From Microbacterium sp. H1-D42 (GTDB lineage Bacteria > Actinomycetota > Actinomycetes > Actinomycetales > Microbacteriaceae), in assembly GCF_022637555.1 (NCBI RefSeq), contig NZ_CP093342.1:2232001-2296000 (forward strand): DNA of 64,000 bases. Direction: 5' to 3'. The position numbers and the translations under genes were made by a program. Shown here one piece after another: positions 25,964 to 36,096 of the stretch; position 1 is the stretch's first letter; each line of letters starts with the position of its first letter. The notes under the pieces were generated by a model, which saw only the letters and a list, made by a program, of their open reading frames with translations, was not told the DNA's origin and did not search any database.

Positions 25964-27028
25964 TCACCGTCCGGGATATCCGCGGCGCGTGGCGTCCTGC
26001 ACTTCGCCGACGAGCTCTTCGAGGATGTCCTCGAGGAACAGCACGGCGGTGGTCTCACCGCTGTGGTCGCGCACCTTCGCCAGGTGACGTCCTGCGCGCC
26101 GCATCGCGGCGAGCGCGTCCTCGAGGTCGGTCTCCTCGTGCACCGGCACCATGTGGTGCACGCGCTTGGCCGGCAGCGGCTGATCGACGGTGGCTGTCGC
26201 CTCCGCGCCCTCTGATGCCCGCAGGACATCCTTCAGGTGCACGTAGCCGATCGGGTTCTGCTCTGCGTCCACGATCACGTAGCGCGAGAACCCGTAGCGG
26301 GCGACCGCCTTCTCGACGTCGTCCGGGGTGGCGGTCTGGGGCAGCGTGATCAGCTCGGCAAGGGGAACGGCGATGTCGCGCGCCTTCTTGTCGGTGAACT
26401 CCACGGCCGCGGCGACCGCTCCGGAGGCATCCGAGAGCACGCCCTCGCGACGCGAGCGATCCACGATCGTCGCGACCTCCTCGATCGTGAACGTCGACGC
26501 CGCCTCGTTCTTCGGCTCGACGCCGAACAGCCGCAGCACGCCGTTGGCGATGCCGTTCAGCGCCCAGATGATGTGCCGGAACACGCGCGAGACCCACACC
26601 AGCGGCGGCGCCAGCAGCAGCACCGCACGATCGGGGATCGAGAACGCGAGGTTCTTCGGCACCATCTCGCCGAACACGACGTGCAGGAACGACACCAGGG
26701 CGAGCGTGATGACGAACGAGGTGACCGAGACGATCGATTCGTCCCAGCCCATCGCGTGCAGCGGGATCTCGAGCAGGTGGTGGATCGCCGGCTCCGAGAC
26801 ATTCAGGATCAGCAGCGAGCAGATCGTGATGCCCAGCTGCGATGTGGCCAGCATGAGCGTGGCGTGCTCCATCGCATACAGGGCGGTCTTCGCAGCGCGG
26901 GAGCCGCGGTCGGCCAGCGGCTCGATCTGCGAGCGCCGGGCTGAGATGACGGCGAACTCGCCGCCGACGAAGAAGGCGTTGCCGGCCAGCAGGATGACCA
27001 GCCAGACCAGTCCCATCCAATCGCTCAC
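25964..27028 (-). CDS. CNNM/CorC-type membrane protein (DUF21-CBS), second of a tandem pair
   Basis: A 354-residue protein with an N-terminal DUF21 transmembrane domain (about 190 residues, including VISARRSQIE after helix 1) and a CBS-pair region ending LFLEDILEELVGEVQDATRR. The C-terminal CorC_HlyC domain is absent, unlike the upstream partner. CNNM/CorC proteins mediate Mg2+ or other cation export; the name haemolysin in databases is historical. The GTG start overlaps the partner's stop (GTGA), so the two are co-translated and may form a heteromer. Confidence 0.88.
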   Translation of the reverse strand: MSDWMGLVWLVILLAGNAFFVGGEFAVISARRSQIEPLADRGSRAAKTALYAMEHATLMLATSQLGITICSLLILNVSEPAIHHLLEIPLHAMGWDESIVSVTSFVITLALVSFLHVVFGEMVPKNLAFSIPDRAVLLLAPPLVWVSRVFRHIIWALNGIANGVLRLFGVEPKNEAASTFTIEEVATIVDRSRREGVLSDASGAVAAAVEFTDKKARDIAVPLAELITLPQTATPDDVEKAVARYGFSRYVIVDAEQNPIGYVHLKDVLRASEGAEATATVDQPLPAKRVHHMVPVHEETDLEDALAAMRRAGRHLAKVRDHSGETTAVLFLEDILEELVGEVQDATRRGYPGR

Positions 27029-28341
27029 CGGTCAGCCTCCGTCTCATCTGAGGCAGGATCGGCGGTGTACCGCACACGGTCGACGCGTCGACCGTCCATC
27101 CGCACCACGCTGAGGGTTCCGTGCTCGACTCGCACCACGTCGCCGAGGGCAGGCACCCGCTCGAGCTGGCTCATCATGTAGCCGCCGACGGTGTCGTAGA
27201 CCTCGCCCTCCGGGACCTGGATGCCAGTGCGCGTCAGCAGTTCGTCAGGGCGTAGCTCACCGGGGAAGGTGATGGAGTCGACGCGGTGGACGATCCCCGC
27301 GCGGGAGCGGTCGTGCTCGTCGGAGACCTCGCCCACGATCTCCTCGACGAGGTCCTCGAGGGTCACGATTCCAGCGGTGCCGCCGTACTCGTCGACGACG
27401 ATCGCCATCTGATAGCCCTTCGAGCGCAGCTCGGCGACCAGCACGTCCAGGTGCACGGTCTCAGGCACGCGCAGCGGCTCGGTGCTGAGTGCTCCGACCG
27501 GAACATCAGCGCGCTTCTCACGCGGTACGGAGACGGCGGCCTTCACGTGCACGACACCGGAGATGTCGTCGAGGTCGTCGTCGTAGACAGGGAACCGGCT
27601 GTGGCCAGTGCGACGGGCGAGCTGGATGACGTCGTCGGCAGAGTCTCCGATGCTGATCGAGTGCATGCTCGGACGCGGCGTCATGATGTCGTCGGCCGTG
27701 AGCCGCGCGAAGGTGAGGCTGCGGTCCAGCAGCGTCGCAGTGTCCTTCTCGAGCACACCCTGACTCGCCGAGCGGCGCACCAGCGAGGACAGCTCCTCTG
27801 CGCTGCGCGATCCCGACAGCTCCTCCTTGGGCTCGACGCCCATCGCGCGAAGCACGCCGTTGGCACTGCCGTTGAGCAGCAGGACCGCGGGCTTGAACAC
27901 TGCGGTGAACGCCGTCTGGAACGGCATGACGACCTTCGCGGTCGCCCTCGGCAGCGCGAGGGCGAAGTTCTTCGGCACGAGCTCGCCGATGATCATCGAC
28001 AGCAGCGTGGCGATCGTCATGGCGATGGTCACCGAGACGGGGACGGCGACGGCGTCCGGCACTCCCCAGCCCTCCATCAGCGGCGCGAGCAGCTTGGTGA
28101 TCGCCGGCTCCATCGTGTAACCGGTCAGCAGCGTCGTGAGCGTGATGCCCAGCTGCGCGGAAGAGAGGTGGGTGGAGGTGATCTTCAGAGCGCGGATCGT
28201 CATGCCGAGGCGGGTCTCCCCGCGGGCCTGGCGTGCTTCGAGCTCGGCGCGGTCGAGATTGACCAGTGCGAACTCGCTGGCGACGAAGAGCCCCGTCCCC
28301 ACGATGAGCAGAAGCCCCACGCCCAACATCAGGAATTCCAT
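27025..28341 (-). CDS. CNNM/CorC-type membrane protein (DUF21-CBS-CorC_HlyC)
   Basis: A 438-residue protein. It has a DUF21 domain with four membrane segments (starting [20 protein letters not shown]), a CBS pair (around residues 205-340, with [20 protein letters not shown]) and a C-terminal CorC_HlyC domain ([19 protein letters not shown]). ATG 28341 is preceded by GAGGA; the open frame to 28377 is not used. A TAAGAT element about 85 bases upstream (28426-28431, leftward) could be the operon promoter. Confidence 0.9.
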   Translation of the reverse strand: MEFLMLGVGLLLIVGTGLFVASEFALVNLDRAELEARQARGETRLGMTIRALKITSTHLSSAQLGITLTTLLTGYTMEPAITKLLAPLMEGWGVPDAVAVPVSVTIAMTIATLLSMIIGELVPKNFALALPRATAKVVMPFQTAFTAVFKPAVLLLNGSANGVLRAMGVEPKEELSGSRSAEELSSLVRRSASQGVLEKDTATLLDRSLTFARLTADDIMTPRPSMHSISIGDSADDVIQLARRTGHSRFPVYDDDLDDISGVVHVKAAVSVPREKRADVPVGALSTEPLRVPETVHLDVLVAELRSKGYQMAIVVDEYGGTAGIVTLEDLVEEIVGEVSDEHDRSRAGIVHRVDSITFPGELRPDELLTRTGIQVPEGEVYDTVGGYMMSQLERVPALGDVVRVEHGTLSVVRMDGRRVDRVRYTADPASDETEADR

Positions 28342-28452
28342 CAGCTGAAGTCCTCGACTTCGGCGAGGAGCGGGCAATGGGGCGATCTACTACAAGAAGG
28401 AGGGTCGTCCATGGTGCGCATGATCTTACAGAATTCTGCTGTGAGAAGCGCA

Positions 28453-29913
28453 CTACCAGCTGACCGGCAGGGCCTTGCCCTCCTCGTAGCCGGCGGCCGA
28501 CTGCAGGCCGACCAGCGCGCGCTCATGGAACTCGGGGACTGTCGCCGCTCCGGCATAGGTGAACGACGAGCGCACACCGGAGCTGATCATGTCGAGCAGG
28601 TCCTCGAGGCTCGGACGCAACGGGTCGAGATAGATCTTCGACGACGAGATGCCCTCGGCGAACAGCTCCTTGCGTGCGAGCTCGAATGCGTCGAGGCGCT
28701 CGAACCTGGCGTGTACCGCCTTAGTCGATGCCATCCCCCACGATTCCTTGAACATGCGGCCTTCTGCGTCGTGCTGCAGCTCGCCGGGCGCCTCGATTGT
28801 GCCCGCGAACCACGATCCGACCATCACGGACGCGGCACCGGCGGCGAGCGCAAGGGCGACGTCTCGCGGGTACCGCACTCCCCCGTCAGCCCAGACGTGC
28901 GCGCCGAGCGCCCGTGCCGCCTCGGCGGTCTCGAGCACGGCCGAGAACTGGGGGCGACCGACTGCGGTCATCATTCGCGTCGTGCACATCGCCCCTGGCC
29001 CGACGCCGACCTTGAGGATCGATGCTCCGGCGCCGACGAGATCGTGCACGCCTTCAGCGGTGACGATGTTCCCGGCGACCAGCGGGATGCCGAGACCGAG
29101 CTTCGCGACGGTGTCCAGCGCCCGCAGCATCCCGTCCTGGTGACCGTGTGCCGTGTCGATCACGAGCACATCGACGCCGGCGGATGCCAGGGCGCGGGCC
29201 ATTCCAGCCACATCGCCGTTGATGCCGACGGCCGCCGCGACCGCGAGCCGGCCGTGTGCGTCGACGGCCGGCTGGTAGATCGTCGTCCGCAGGGCCGTAC
29301 GGCGGCTCATGGTGCCGACCATGCGGCCCCGCTCGAGTACGAGGATCATCTCGGCATCCACTGCATCGATCACATCGAACGCCGCCCGCCCCTCCGCGAT
29401 CTCCTCCGCATCCACGGCGTGCGCGCTTCCGCGCACCAGGTCGCCGAGAGCCGCGTCAGGCAGTGCCGTCGCCAGGCGCGTCGCTGGGAGGATGCCGAGG
29501 ATCGCATCCTGTGTCAACGCGCCATCCGCCGGCCGATCCGCGACGACGACCCCGTGCCCCGAGGTCGGCGGCAGCAGCCGCAGAGCGTCGTCGACCGTCG
29601 CGCGCGGCGAGAGCACGAGAGGCGTGTCCCACCGCACCGGCTGGTCCTTGACCCAGTGGATGGCGGCGTCGAGCTCCTGCAGCGGCAGGTCCTGCGGCAG
29701 CACGCCAAGGCCTCCGCGCCGCGCCAGGGTCGCTGCCAGCCGCGGGCCGGTCACCGAGTTCATGTTCGACGCGACCAGCGGCAGAGTCGCCGGGGTGCCG
29801 TCGTTCGGGCTCAAGTCGACCTGCAGCCTGCTGCTCACTGCCGATCGACGCGGCACCAGGAACACGTCGGAGTAGGTCAGATCCACCGAGGGTCGCTCAC
29901 CGGAGAACTTCAT
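28453..29913 (-). CDS. guaB1: GuaB1-family IMP dehydrogenase-related protein (probable GMP reductase)
   Basis: A 486-residue TIM-barrel enzyme. It begins MKFSGERPSVDLTYSDVFLV and has a CBS pair inserted around residues 95-215. The active-site loop is KVGVGPGAMCTTRMMTAVG, with the thioimidate Cys. The GuaB1 subfamily in actinobacteria converts GMP to IMP (purine salvage) rather than acting as IMP dehydrogenase. ATG 29913 is chosen because TACCGT lies 7 bases upstream, implying a leaderless transcript; a GTG at 29922 would fall within the untranscribed part. Divergent from kgd. Confidence 0.88.
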   Translation of the reverse strand: MKFSGERPSVDLTYSDVFLVPRRSAVSSRLQVDLSPNDGTPATLPLVASNMNSVTGPRLAATLARRGGLGVLPQDLPLQELDAAIHWVKDQPVRWDTPLVLSPRATVDDALRLLPPTSGHGVVVADRPADGALTQDAILGILPATRLATALPDAALGDLVRGSAHAVDAEEIAEGRAAFDVIDAVDAEMILVLERGRMVGTMSRRTALRTTIYQPAVDAHGRLAVAAAVGINGDVAGMARALASAGVDVLVIDTAHGHQDGMLRALDTVAKLGLGIPLVAGNIVTAEGVHDLVGAGASILKVGVGPGAMCTTRMMTAVGRPQFSAVLETAEAARALGAHVWADGGVRYPRDVALALAAGAASVMVGSWFAGTIEAPGELQHDAEGRMFKESWGMASTKAVHARFERLDAFELARKELFAEGISSSKIYLDPLRPSLEDLLDMISSGVRSSFTYAGAATVPEFHERALVGLQSAAGYEEGKALPVSW

Positions 29914-29920
29914 GCCTGTC

Positions 29921-29926
29921 ACGGTA
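29921..29926 (-). promoter_or_regulatory. Putative -10 element (TACCGT) of guaB1
   Basis: TACCGT read leftward, 7 bases before the ATG at 29913; it decides between the two candidate start codons. Confidence 0.4.
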
Positions 29927-29982
29927 CTCGCACGACCCGTTCAGGTGGTCGTTGCGCACGCGTCATGCGCCCGGATTGGCAT

Positions 29983-29988
29983 TAGGCT
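29983..29988 (+). promoter_or_regulatory. Putative -10 element (TAGGCT) of kgd
   Basis: TAGGCT 86 bases before the kgd GTG, giving a leader of about 80 bases. No convincing -35 hexamer is seen. Confidence 0.35.
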
Positions 29989-30074
29989 TGAAGACTGTTA
30001 CACAAGTGCGGCCCGATGTTCAGTCGTCGTCGAGTCGCATCCACGAATTCAGCGACGAAAGAGGGCGATAAAGC

Positions 30075-33000
30075 GTGTCGAACCAGGTGACCGGCGTCGG
30101 TGGCGACGGGGGGTTCGGAGCCAACTCGTGGCTCGTGGACGAGATGTACGAGCAGTTCAAGAAGGACCGCAACTCCGTCGACAAGGAGTGGTGGCCGGTC
30201 CTCGAGAACTACACGCCGGATGCCGCGACTCAGGCAGCCCCTGAGCAGAACGCGCACCCCGTCACCGCCCCCATCCCCGTGATCGGCACCCAGCCCGTCG
30301 CGCGCACGACCGCGAAGCCGGCTAAGCAGGCTCCGATCCCCGCCCAGGCGCCCAAGCCGCAGGCGAAGGAAGAGGCGCCGACCGAAGAGGAGACCATCAC
30401 TCCCCTTCGCGGAATGCCCAAGACCCTCGCGGCCAACATGGATCAGTCGCTCACAGTCCCCACCGCGACGAGCGTGCGCACCATCCCCGCGAAGCTGATG
30501 ATCGACAACCGCATCGTCATCAACAACCACATGTCGCGCACGCGCGGCGGCAAGGTGAGCTTCACGCATCTGATCGGCTGGGCTCTGATCCAGACGCTCA
30601 AGGAGTTCCCGAGCCAGAACGTGTTCTACACCGAAGTCGACGGCAAGCCGTCGGTCGTCGCACCCGCGCACGTCAACCTCGGCATCGCCGTCGACGTCCC
30701 CAAGCCGGACGGCACACGCGCCCTGCTGGTGCCGAGCATCAAGCGCGCCGACACGATGACCTTCGGCGAGTACCTCGCCGCGTATGAGGACATCATCGCC
30801 CGCGCCCGCGGCAACAAGCTCACGGCGGCCGACTTCGCCGGCACCACCGTCTCGCTGACCAACCCCGGTGGCATCGGCACCGTGCACTCCGTGCCGCGGC
30901 TGATGAAGGGCCAGGGCTGCATCATCGGCGCTGGCGCGCTGAACTACCCGGCCGAGTTCCAGGGAGCCAGCGAGCGCACCCTCACCGAGCTCGGCATCGG
31001 CAAGACGATCACCCTCACCAGCACCTACGACCACCGGGTCATCCAGGGCGCTGGCTCCGGCGAGTTCCTCAAGAAGGTGCACGAGCTGCTGATCGGCGAG
31101 CGCGGCTTCTACGACGACGTCTTCGCGGCGCTGCGCATCCCCTACCAGCCGATCCGCTGGAACGCCGACATCGCCGTCGACCTCGCCGAGCGCGTCGACA
31201 AGCAGTCCCGTGTGCAGGAGCTCATCAACTCCTACCGCGTGCGCGGCCACCTGATGGCTGACATCGACCCGCTGGAGTACGTGCAGCGCTCGCACCCCGA
31301 CCTCGAGATCGAGAGCCACGGACTGACGTTCTGGGACCTCGATCGCGAGTTCGTCACCGGCGGCTTCGGCGGCAAGCGCGTGATGAAGCTGCGCGACATC
31401 CTCGGCGTGCTGCGCGACTCGTACTGCCGCACGCTCGGCATCGAGTACATGCACATCCAGGACCCCGAGCAGCGGCGCTGGTTCCAGGAGAAGGTCGAGA
31501 TCAAGTACGTCAAGCCCGGCCACGACGAGCAGCTGCGTGTTCTTCGCAAACTCAACGAGGCGGAGGCGTTCGAGACCTTCCTGCAGACGAAGTTCGTCGG
31601 CCAGAAGCGCTTCTCACTCGAAGGCGGCGAATCACTGATCCCGCTGCTCGACGAGATCCTGCAGGGCGCCGCCACATCAGGGCTCGACGGCGCGGCCATC
31701 GGCATGGCGCACCGCGGCCGCCTGAACGTGCTCACCAACATCGCCGGCAAGACCTACGGCCAGGTGTTCCGCGAGTTCGAGGGGTCGCTCACCCCCGGTA
31801 ACCAGCGCGGCTCCGGCGACGTGAAGTACCACCTCGGCACCGAGGGCACCTTCGTCGCCGATGAGGGCCAGGAGCTTCCGGTCTATCTGGCCGCCAACCC
31901 GTCTCACCTCGAGACGGTCGACGGCGTGCTCGAGGGCATCGTCCGTGCCAAGCAGGACCGCAAGCCGATCGGCACCTTCGCGTGGCTGCCGATCCTGGTG
32001 CACGGCGATGCGGCGTTCGCCGGCCAGGGTGTCGTCGTCGAGACGCTGCAGATGTCGCAGCTGCGCGGCTACCGCACCGGTGGCACCGTGCACGTCGTGG
32101 TGAACAACCAGGTGGGCTTCACCACGCTGCCGACCGACTCGCGCACCTCGGTGTACTCCACCGACGTCGCGAAGACCATCCAGGCACCGATCTTCCACGT
32201 GAACGGCGATGACCCCGAGGGAGTCATCCACGTCGCCAAGCTCGCGTTCGAGTACCGCGAGCGCTTCCACCGCGACGTCGTGATCGATCTGGTCTGCTAC
32301 CGCCGTCGTGGTCACAACGAGGGCGATGACCCGTCGATGACCCAGCCGCTGATGACCGACCTGATCCAGGCGAAGCGCTCGGTGCGCAAGCTGTACACCG
32401 ACGGCCTCGTCGGCCGCGGCGACATCACCGAAGAAGAGTACGATCAGGCCAAGGCCGACTTCCAGAACCGCCTGGAGATCGCCTTCGCCGAGACGCACGC
32501 GGCCGAGACCGGCGCGACTCCGATCGCCCCTGACCTGAACCCGGTCGACGACCACGTCGGCGCCCCTGAGGTCACCGGTGTGGCGCTGGAGGTCGTGCAC
32601 CTCATCGGCGACGCACACGCCAACAAGCCGGACGGCTTCACGGTGCACTCGAAGCTGCAGCAGCAACTCGACAAGCGCGTCACCATGAGTCGCGAAGGCG
32701 GCATCGACTGGGGCTTCGGCGAGTTGCTCGCTTTCGGCTCACTGCTGGTCGAAGGCACTCCAGTGCGACTGGCAGGGCAGGACTCGCGTCGCGGCACCTT
32801 CGTGCAGCGGCACGCCGTGCTGCACGACCGCGCCAACGGCCAGGAATGGCTGCCGCTGGCGAACCTGTCCGACAGCCAGGGCCGGTTCTTCGTCTACGAC
32901 TCGCTGCTCAGCGAGTACGCCGCGCTCGGGTTCGAGTACGGCTACTCGGTCGAGAACACCGAGGCTCTTGTGCTGTGGGAGGCGCAGTTCGGCGACTTCG

Positions 33001-33728
33001 CCAACACCGCGCAGGCCGTCATCGACGAGTACGTGTCCTCCGCTGAGCAGAAGTGGGGCCAGCAGTCCGGTGTCGTCCTGCTGCTGCCGCACGGCTACGA
33101 GGGCCAGGGACCTGACCACTCGTCGGCGCGCATCGAGCGTTTCCTGCAGCTGTGCGCACAGGACAACATGTATGTGGCGCGTCCGTCGACCCCGGCATCG
33201 TACTTCCACCTGCTGCGCCGTCAGGCGTACGAGCGTCCACGCAAGCCGCTGATCGTCTTCACGCCGAAGGCGATGCTGCGCCTGCGGGGTGCGACCAGTG
33301 CAGTCGAGGACTTCACGCAGGGTCGCTTCGAGCCGGTGATCGACGACCAGCGCGGCCTCGACCGCAACGCGGTCAAGCGCGTGCTCGTGCACTCCGGCAA
33401 GGTCCACTGGGATCTGCGCACCGAGCTGGACAAGAACCCGAACCCCGAGGTCGCCCTGGTGCGGTTGGAACAGCTGTACCCGACGCCGATCGACGAGCTC
33501 AAGGCGATCACGGACTCGTACCCGAACGCCGAGCTGGTGTGGGTGCAGGAAGAGCCCGAGAACCAGGGCGCCTGGCCGTTCCTGGCACTCGAGTTCGCCG
33601 AGGTGCCAGGGCCGCGTCAGTTCCGCGCCGTGGCGCGTCCTGCCGCCGCCTCGCCGGCGACCGGCTCCTCCAAGGTGCACGCCATCCAGCAGGTCGCCCT
33701 GCTCAAGACGGCGCTCACGCTGGACTGA
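30075..33728 (+). CDS. kgd: Multifunctional 2-oxoglutarate dehydrogenase E1/decarboxylase with fused E2 domain
   Basis: A 1217-residue actinobacterial Kgd/OdhA protein. The order is an N-terminal E1-type segment (GANSWLVDEMYEQF), a Pro/Ala-rich linker (about 55-110), an E2 succinyltransferase-like domain (about 115-345, with the DHRVIQG catalytic motif near 320) lacking a lipoyl domain, then the thiamine-diphosphate E1o domain. That domain has MAHRGRLNVL, GDAAFAGQGVV near 643, VVVNNQVGF and the C-terminal transketolase-like part. It decarboxylates 2-oxoglutarate in the TCA cycle, working with the pyruvate dehydrogenase E2/E3 subunits in relatives, where the FHA protein GarA/OdhI inhibits it. 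GTG start with AGAGGG upstream. A very strong terminator follows. Confidence 0.97.
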   Translation: MSNQVTGVGGDGGFGANSWLVDEMYEQFKKDRNSVDKEWWPVLENYTPDAATQAAPEQNAHPVTAPIPVIGTQPVARTTAKPAKQAPIPAQAPKPQAKEEAPTEEETITPLRGMPKTLAANMDQSLTVPTATSVRTIPAKLMIDNRIVINNHMSRTRGGKVSFTHLIGWALIQTLKEFPSQNVFYTEVDGKPSVVAPAHVNLGIAVDVPKPDGTRALLVPSIKRADTMTFGEYLAAYEDIIARARGNKLTAADFAGTTVSLTNPGGIGTVHSVPRLMKGQGCIIGAGALNYPAEFQGASERTLTELGIGKTITLTSTYDHRVIQGAGSGEFLKKVHELLIGERGFYDDVFAALRIPYQPIRWNADIAVDLAERVDKQSRVQELINSYRVRGHLMADIDPLEYVQRSHPDLEIESHGLTFWDLDREFVTGGFGGKRVMKLRDILGVLRDSYCRTLGIEYMHIQDPEQRRWFQEKVEIKYVKPGHDEQLRVLRKLNEAEAFETFLQTKFVGQKRFSLEGGESLIPLLDEILQGAATSGLDGAAIGMAHRGRLNVLTNIAGKTYGQVFREFEGSLTPGNQRGSGDVKYHLGTEGTFVADEGQELPVYLAANPSHLETVDGVLEGIVRAKQDRKPIGTFAWLPILVHGDAAFAGQGVVVETLQMSQLRGYRTGGTVHVVVNNQVGFTTLPTDSRTSVYSTDVAKTIQAPIFHVNGDDPEGVIHVAKLAFEYRERFHRDVVIDLVCYRRRGHNEGDDPSMTQPLMTDLIQAKRSVRKLYTDGLVGRGDITEEEYDQAKADFQNRLEIAFAETHAAETGATPIAPDLNPVDDHVGAPEVTGVALEVVHLIGDAHANKPDGFTVHSKLQQQLDKRVTMSREGGIDWGFGELLAFGSLLVEGTPVRLAGQDSRRGTFVQRHAVLHDRANGQEWLPLANLSDSQGRFFVYDSLLSEYAALGFEYGYSVENTEALVLWEAQFGDFANTAQAVIDEYVSSAEQKWGQQSGVVLLLPHGYEGQGPDHSSARIERFLQLCAQDNMYVARPSTPASYFHLLRRQAYERPRKPLIVFTPKAMLRLRGATSAVEDFTQGRFEPVIDDQRGLDRNAVKRVLVHSGKVHWDLRTELDKNPNPEVALVRLEQLYPTPIDELKAITDSYPNAELVWVQEEPENQGAWPFLALEFAEVPGPRQFRAVARPAAASPATGSSKVHAIQQVALLKTALTLD

Positions 33729-33760
33729 TCGCGCTCGCGGACGCACGCAGAGCAGAGAAG

Positions 33761-33807
33761 GCGGATGCCGTCGCTCCCCGACCGGGGAACGACGGCATCC
33801 GCTTTTT
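33761..33807 (+). terminator. Strong intrinsic terminator after kgd
   Basis: A 20-bp stem with one mismatch (33761-33780 / 33783-33802) and a 2-base loop, followed by TTTTT. It lies between kgd and the convergent acetyltransferase gene and is the best intrinsic terminator in the window. Confidence 0.9.
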
Positions 33808-33821
33808 CAGTGCTGTCGTAC

Positions 33822-35114
33822 TCAGTACCAGATGCCCAGCAGCGGTGCCGGATCCGAGCGGAAGGCATCGTCGATCGCGGAGATGACCTGTCCGTCGCCG
33901 TGGATGCGTCCCGCAGCGGCGAGCTGGGTAGCGCGCACTCCCCCGACGTAGATCGCCGACAGCTCGGCCACGCTCAGTCGCACATCGGCCGGGTCCTCAC
34001 TCGCCTGCACATCCGCACGGCCATCGGAGCCGATGTGCACCCGCCAGGTGCCGTCTGCGAAGCCGAGTGGGTCCTCGACGCGGAGTACGACATCGAGAGG
34101 TGCGCGGTAGCTGCGCGCCTGCAGCGCCGCCGACACGTCGAGCACTCGCAGCCACCCGTGGTCGTGCACCTCGGTCTTCACCGCCCGCTGATCGGCGACC
34201 AGCCACGTCAGCGGATCGTCCACCGGGCGCAGGTCGACGCTGGCGCGGTCGACGAGGTCATGCTGCACCACGAACTGCCAGAGGGCGCGCAGCGCCTCGT
34301 CCGTCGTCGCCTGCAGGGTGCGGATGCTCAGCTCGGACCGGAAAGCCCCTGGGATCTCCGAGAGCGTGTACGCGATCGCCCCGCGCACGACGCCCTCGGC
34401 GTCGAGGTATCGGATGCCACGCACAGCGGCAGCCTGCTTGTCGCCTTCGGCGAGACCGGCCATGCGCTGCCAGCGCCCTGGCCACGCGGCCACCTGTCCC
34501 GATCGCGCCGGGCGCGACTGCTCGTGCAGGGCCTCGAGATCTTCGGCGAGAGTCTGCTTGTCGACATACGCGATGCGTCCTGGCACCGGCGCGCCGACCC
34601 AGCCGGCGCGCGCCGTGTCGATCGTCAGTCGCGCTGCGGGAACGGCCGGGGCGAAGCCGTATCGGCCGTAGATGGTCGCCTCCGAGACGGTGAGCCCGGC
34701 GAGGGGGATGCCGGCGGATGCTGCGGCGCGCAGCTCGCCCTCCAGCAGCGCCCGCGCGATGCCGCGGCGACGGTGGGTGCCGGAGACGGTCACCGAGCTG
34801 ATGGCCCACATGTCGATCTCGCCATCGGGCACGGTCATCGGGGTGACCCAGGAGTTGACCGTCGCGACCGGAAGCGTGCCGGCTGCGGAGTCGTAGACGC
34901 CGATGTTGCGGCGCAGCCGCATGGTCTCGCGCATCTGCGCGACACCGGCATCCGTCGGCTCGTCGTCGAGGAAGCCCCTGGCATCGGCGCGCATGAATCC
35001 GTCGGCATCCGCATCGACCGTCATGTCGGCGATGCGGTAGTCCAGACCGCTCTCGCGCAGACGGCGCTGCGAGTCGGGGTCGACGGGAACGATGGTCTCT
35101 TCCGGTGCGGTCAT
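33822..35114 (-). CDS. Eis-like GNAT acetyltransferase with SCP2-type C-terminal domain
   Basis: A 430-residue protein of the Eis (enhanced intracellular survival) type. It has an N-terminal GNAT domain with the acetyl-CoA loop (HRRRGIARALLEGEL, about residues 105-120), a second GNAT-like region, and a C-terminal SCP2-like sterol-carrier domain. The chain ends in an aromatic residue (GIWY); in Eis the terminal carboxylate takes part in catalysis, so this end matters. Mycobacterial Eis acetylates aminoglycosides and lysines; the substrate here is unknown. TAGGCT lies 6 bases before the ATG. Confidence 0.85.
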   Translation of the reverse strand: MTAPEETIVPVDPDSQRRLRESGLDYRIADMTVDADADGFMRADARGFLDDEPTDAGVAQMRETMRLRRNIGVYDSAAGTLPVATVNSWVTPMTVPDGEIDMWAISSVTVSGTHRRRGIARALLEGELRAAASAGIPLAGLTVSEATIYGRYGFAPAVPAARLTIDTARAGWVGAPVPGRIAYVDKQTLAEDLEALHEQSRPARSGQVAAWPGRWQRMAGLAEGDKQAAAVRGIRYLDAEGVVRGAIAYTLSEIPGAFRSELSIRTLQATTDEALRALWQFVVQHDLVDRASVDLRPVDDPLTWLVADQRAVKTEVHDHGWLRVLDVSAALQARSYRAPLDVVLRVEDPLGFADGTWRVHIGSDGRADVQASEDPADVRLSVAELSAIYVGGVRATQLAAAGRIHGDGQVISAIDDAFRSDPAPLLGIWY

Positions 35115-35120
35115 CCACCC

Positions 35121-35126
35121 AGCCTA
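35121..35126 (-). promoter_or_regulatory. Putative -10 element (TAGGCT) of the Eis-like gene
   Basis: TAGGCT read leftward, 6 bases before the ATG at 35114, with no ribosome-binding site between. Confidence 0.5.
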
Positions 35127-35150
35127 CGGGTGCGTGCGATCCGGCGGAGG

Positions 35151-35396
35151 TCAGTGAGACGCGCTCTGAGCGACGCGCAGCCGGGCGAAGACCTGCTCCC
35201 GCAGTTCCTCGGGTGCGGTCTCCTTGCAGGCGCGTGCGACGACCTCGGTCAGGGTCCGCGCGACCAGCGCCTCGTTCTGGCATGACGCGCAGTTGTCCAG
35301 GTGCTCGCGGATCTCGGAGTGCTCGGTCATGCAGATCTCGTTGCGGAGGTACTCCTCCAGGTCCTGGCGGGCTTTCTCGCAGCCGCAGTCGCTCAT
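35151..35396 (-). CDS. rsrA: Mycothiol-system anti-sigma factor RsrA
   Basis: An 81-residue zinc-binding anti-sigma (ZAS) protein. The HxxxCxxC core is His32-Cys36-Cys39, with further cysteines at 4, 6 and 22, the last probably completing redox-sensitive zinc binding. In Streptomyces RsrA and Mycobacterium RshA, disulfide stress oxidises the protein and frees the sigma factor. The start overlaps the sigR stop (ATGA), as in those species. Confidence 0.92.
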   Translation of the reverse strand: MSDCGCEKARQDLEEYLRNEICMTEHSEIREHLDNCASCQNEALVARTLTEVVARACKETAPEELREQVFARLRVAQSASH

Positions 35397-36061
35397 TTCC
35401 TGCTCCTAGGTTCAGCCACGGCGATTCCTCGCTCTGCGGCATAGTCAGCCAGCAGCCCCCGAAGCATTCGCCTGCCACGGTGCAGACGGCTCATCACGGT
35501 GCCGATGGGGGTCTTCATGATGTCGGCGATCTCCTGGTAGGAGAATCCCTCGACGTCGGCGAGGTAGACCGCGAGGCGGAAGTCCTCTGGCACCTCCTGC
35601 AGTGCATCCTTGACGACGGATGCCGGCATGTGGTCGATCGCCTCGGCCTCGGCCGAGCGGCTGTGCGTCGCGGTGGTCGACTCCGCGCCGCCGAGCTGCC
35701 AGTCCTCGAGCTCATCGATCGTGCCCTGGAACGGCTCGCGCTGCCGCTTGCGGTAGATGTTGATGTAGGTGTTCGTGAGGATGCGGTACAGCCACGCCTT
35801 CAGGTTCGTGCCCTGCGAGAACGAGGACCACGCCCCGTACGCCTTCACGAAGGTCTCCTGCACCAGGTCAGCCGCATCGGCGGGATTGCGCGTCATGCGC
35901 ATCGCCGCCGCATAGAGCTGATCCATGTAGGGGATCGCCTGCTCCTCGAAGTCGCGTCGAGGGTCGCCAGGTGCTGTCTCGTCCATCACCGGCCAGTCTA
36001 GGCGGGCGAGATCGACGATGTCTGTGGTGTCGACGCTGTCGCGTGTCAGAATCGCCGTCAT
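35393..36061 (-). CDS. sigR: ECF RNA polymerase sigma factor SigR/SigH
   Basis: A 222-residue group IV sigma factor. Region 2 is [20 protein letters not shown] and [20 protein letters not shown]; region 4 is [33 protein letters not shown] in several segments. It directs the thiol-oxidative-stress regulon under RsrA control. ATG 36061 has GAGGAG 8 bases upstream; GTG or ATG codons inside the frame are alternatives. Paired with rsrA and divergent from aroA, as in mycobacteria. I saw no GGAAT-type SigR autoregulatory site in the short upstream gap. Confidence 0.92.
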   Translation of the reverse strand: MTAILTRDSVDTTDIVDLARLDWPVMDETAPGDPRRDFEEQAIPYMDQLYAAAMRMTRNPADAADLVQETFVKAYGAWSSFSQGTNLKAWLYRILTNTYINIYRKRQREPFQGTIDELEDWQLGGAESTTATHSRSAEAEAIDHMPASVVKDALQEVPEDFRLAVYLADVEGFSYQEIADIMKTPIGTVMSRLHRGRRMLRGLLADYAAERGIAVAEPRSRK

Positions 36062-36096
36062 GTGTCGCACTCCTCTCCCTGTGTCGCAGGCTTCAC

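Noticed and set aside
27286-29985. 899-codon + strand frame opposite the CNNM and guaB1 genes
   Set aside because: Shadow of well-supported genes on the other strand; no recognisable domain.
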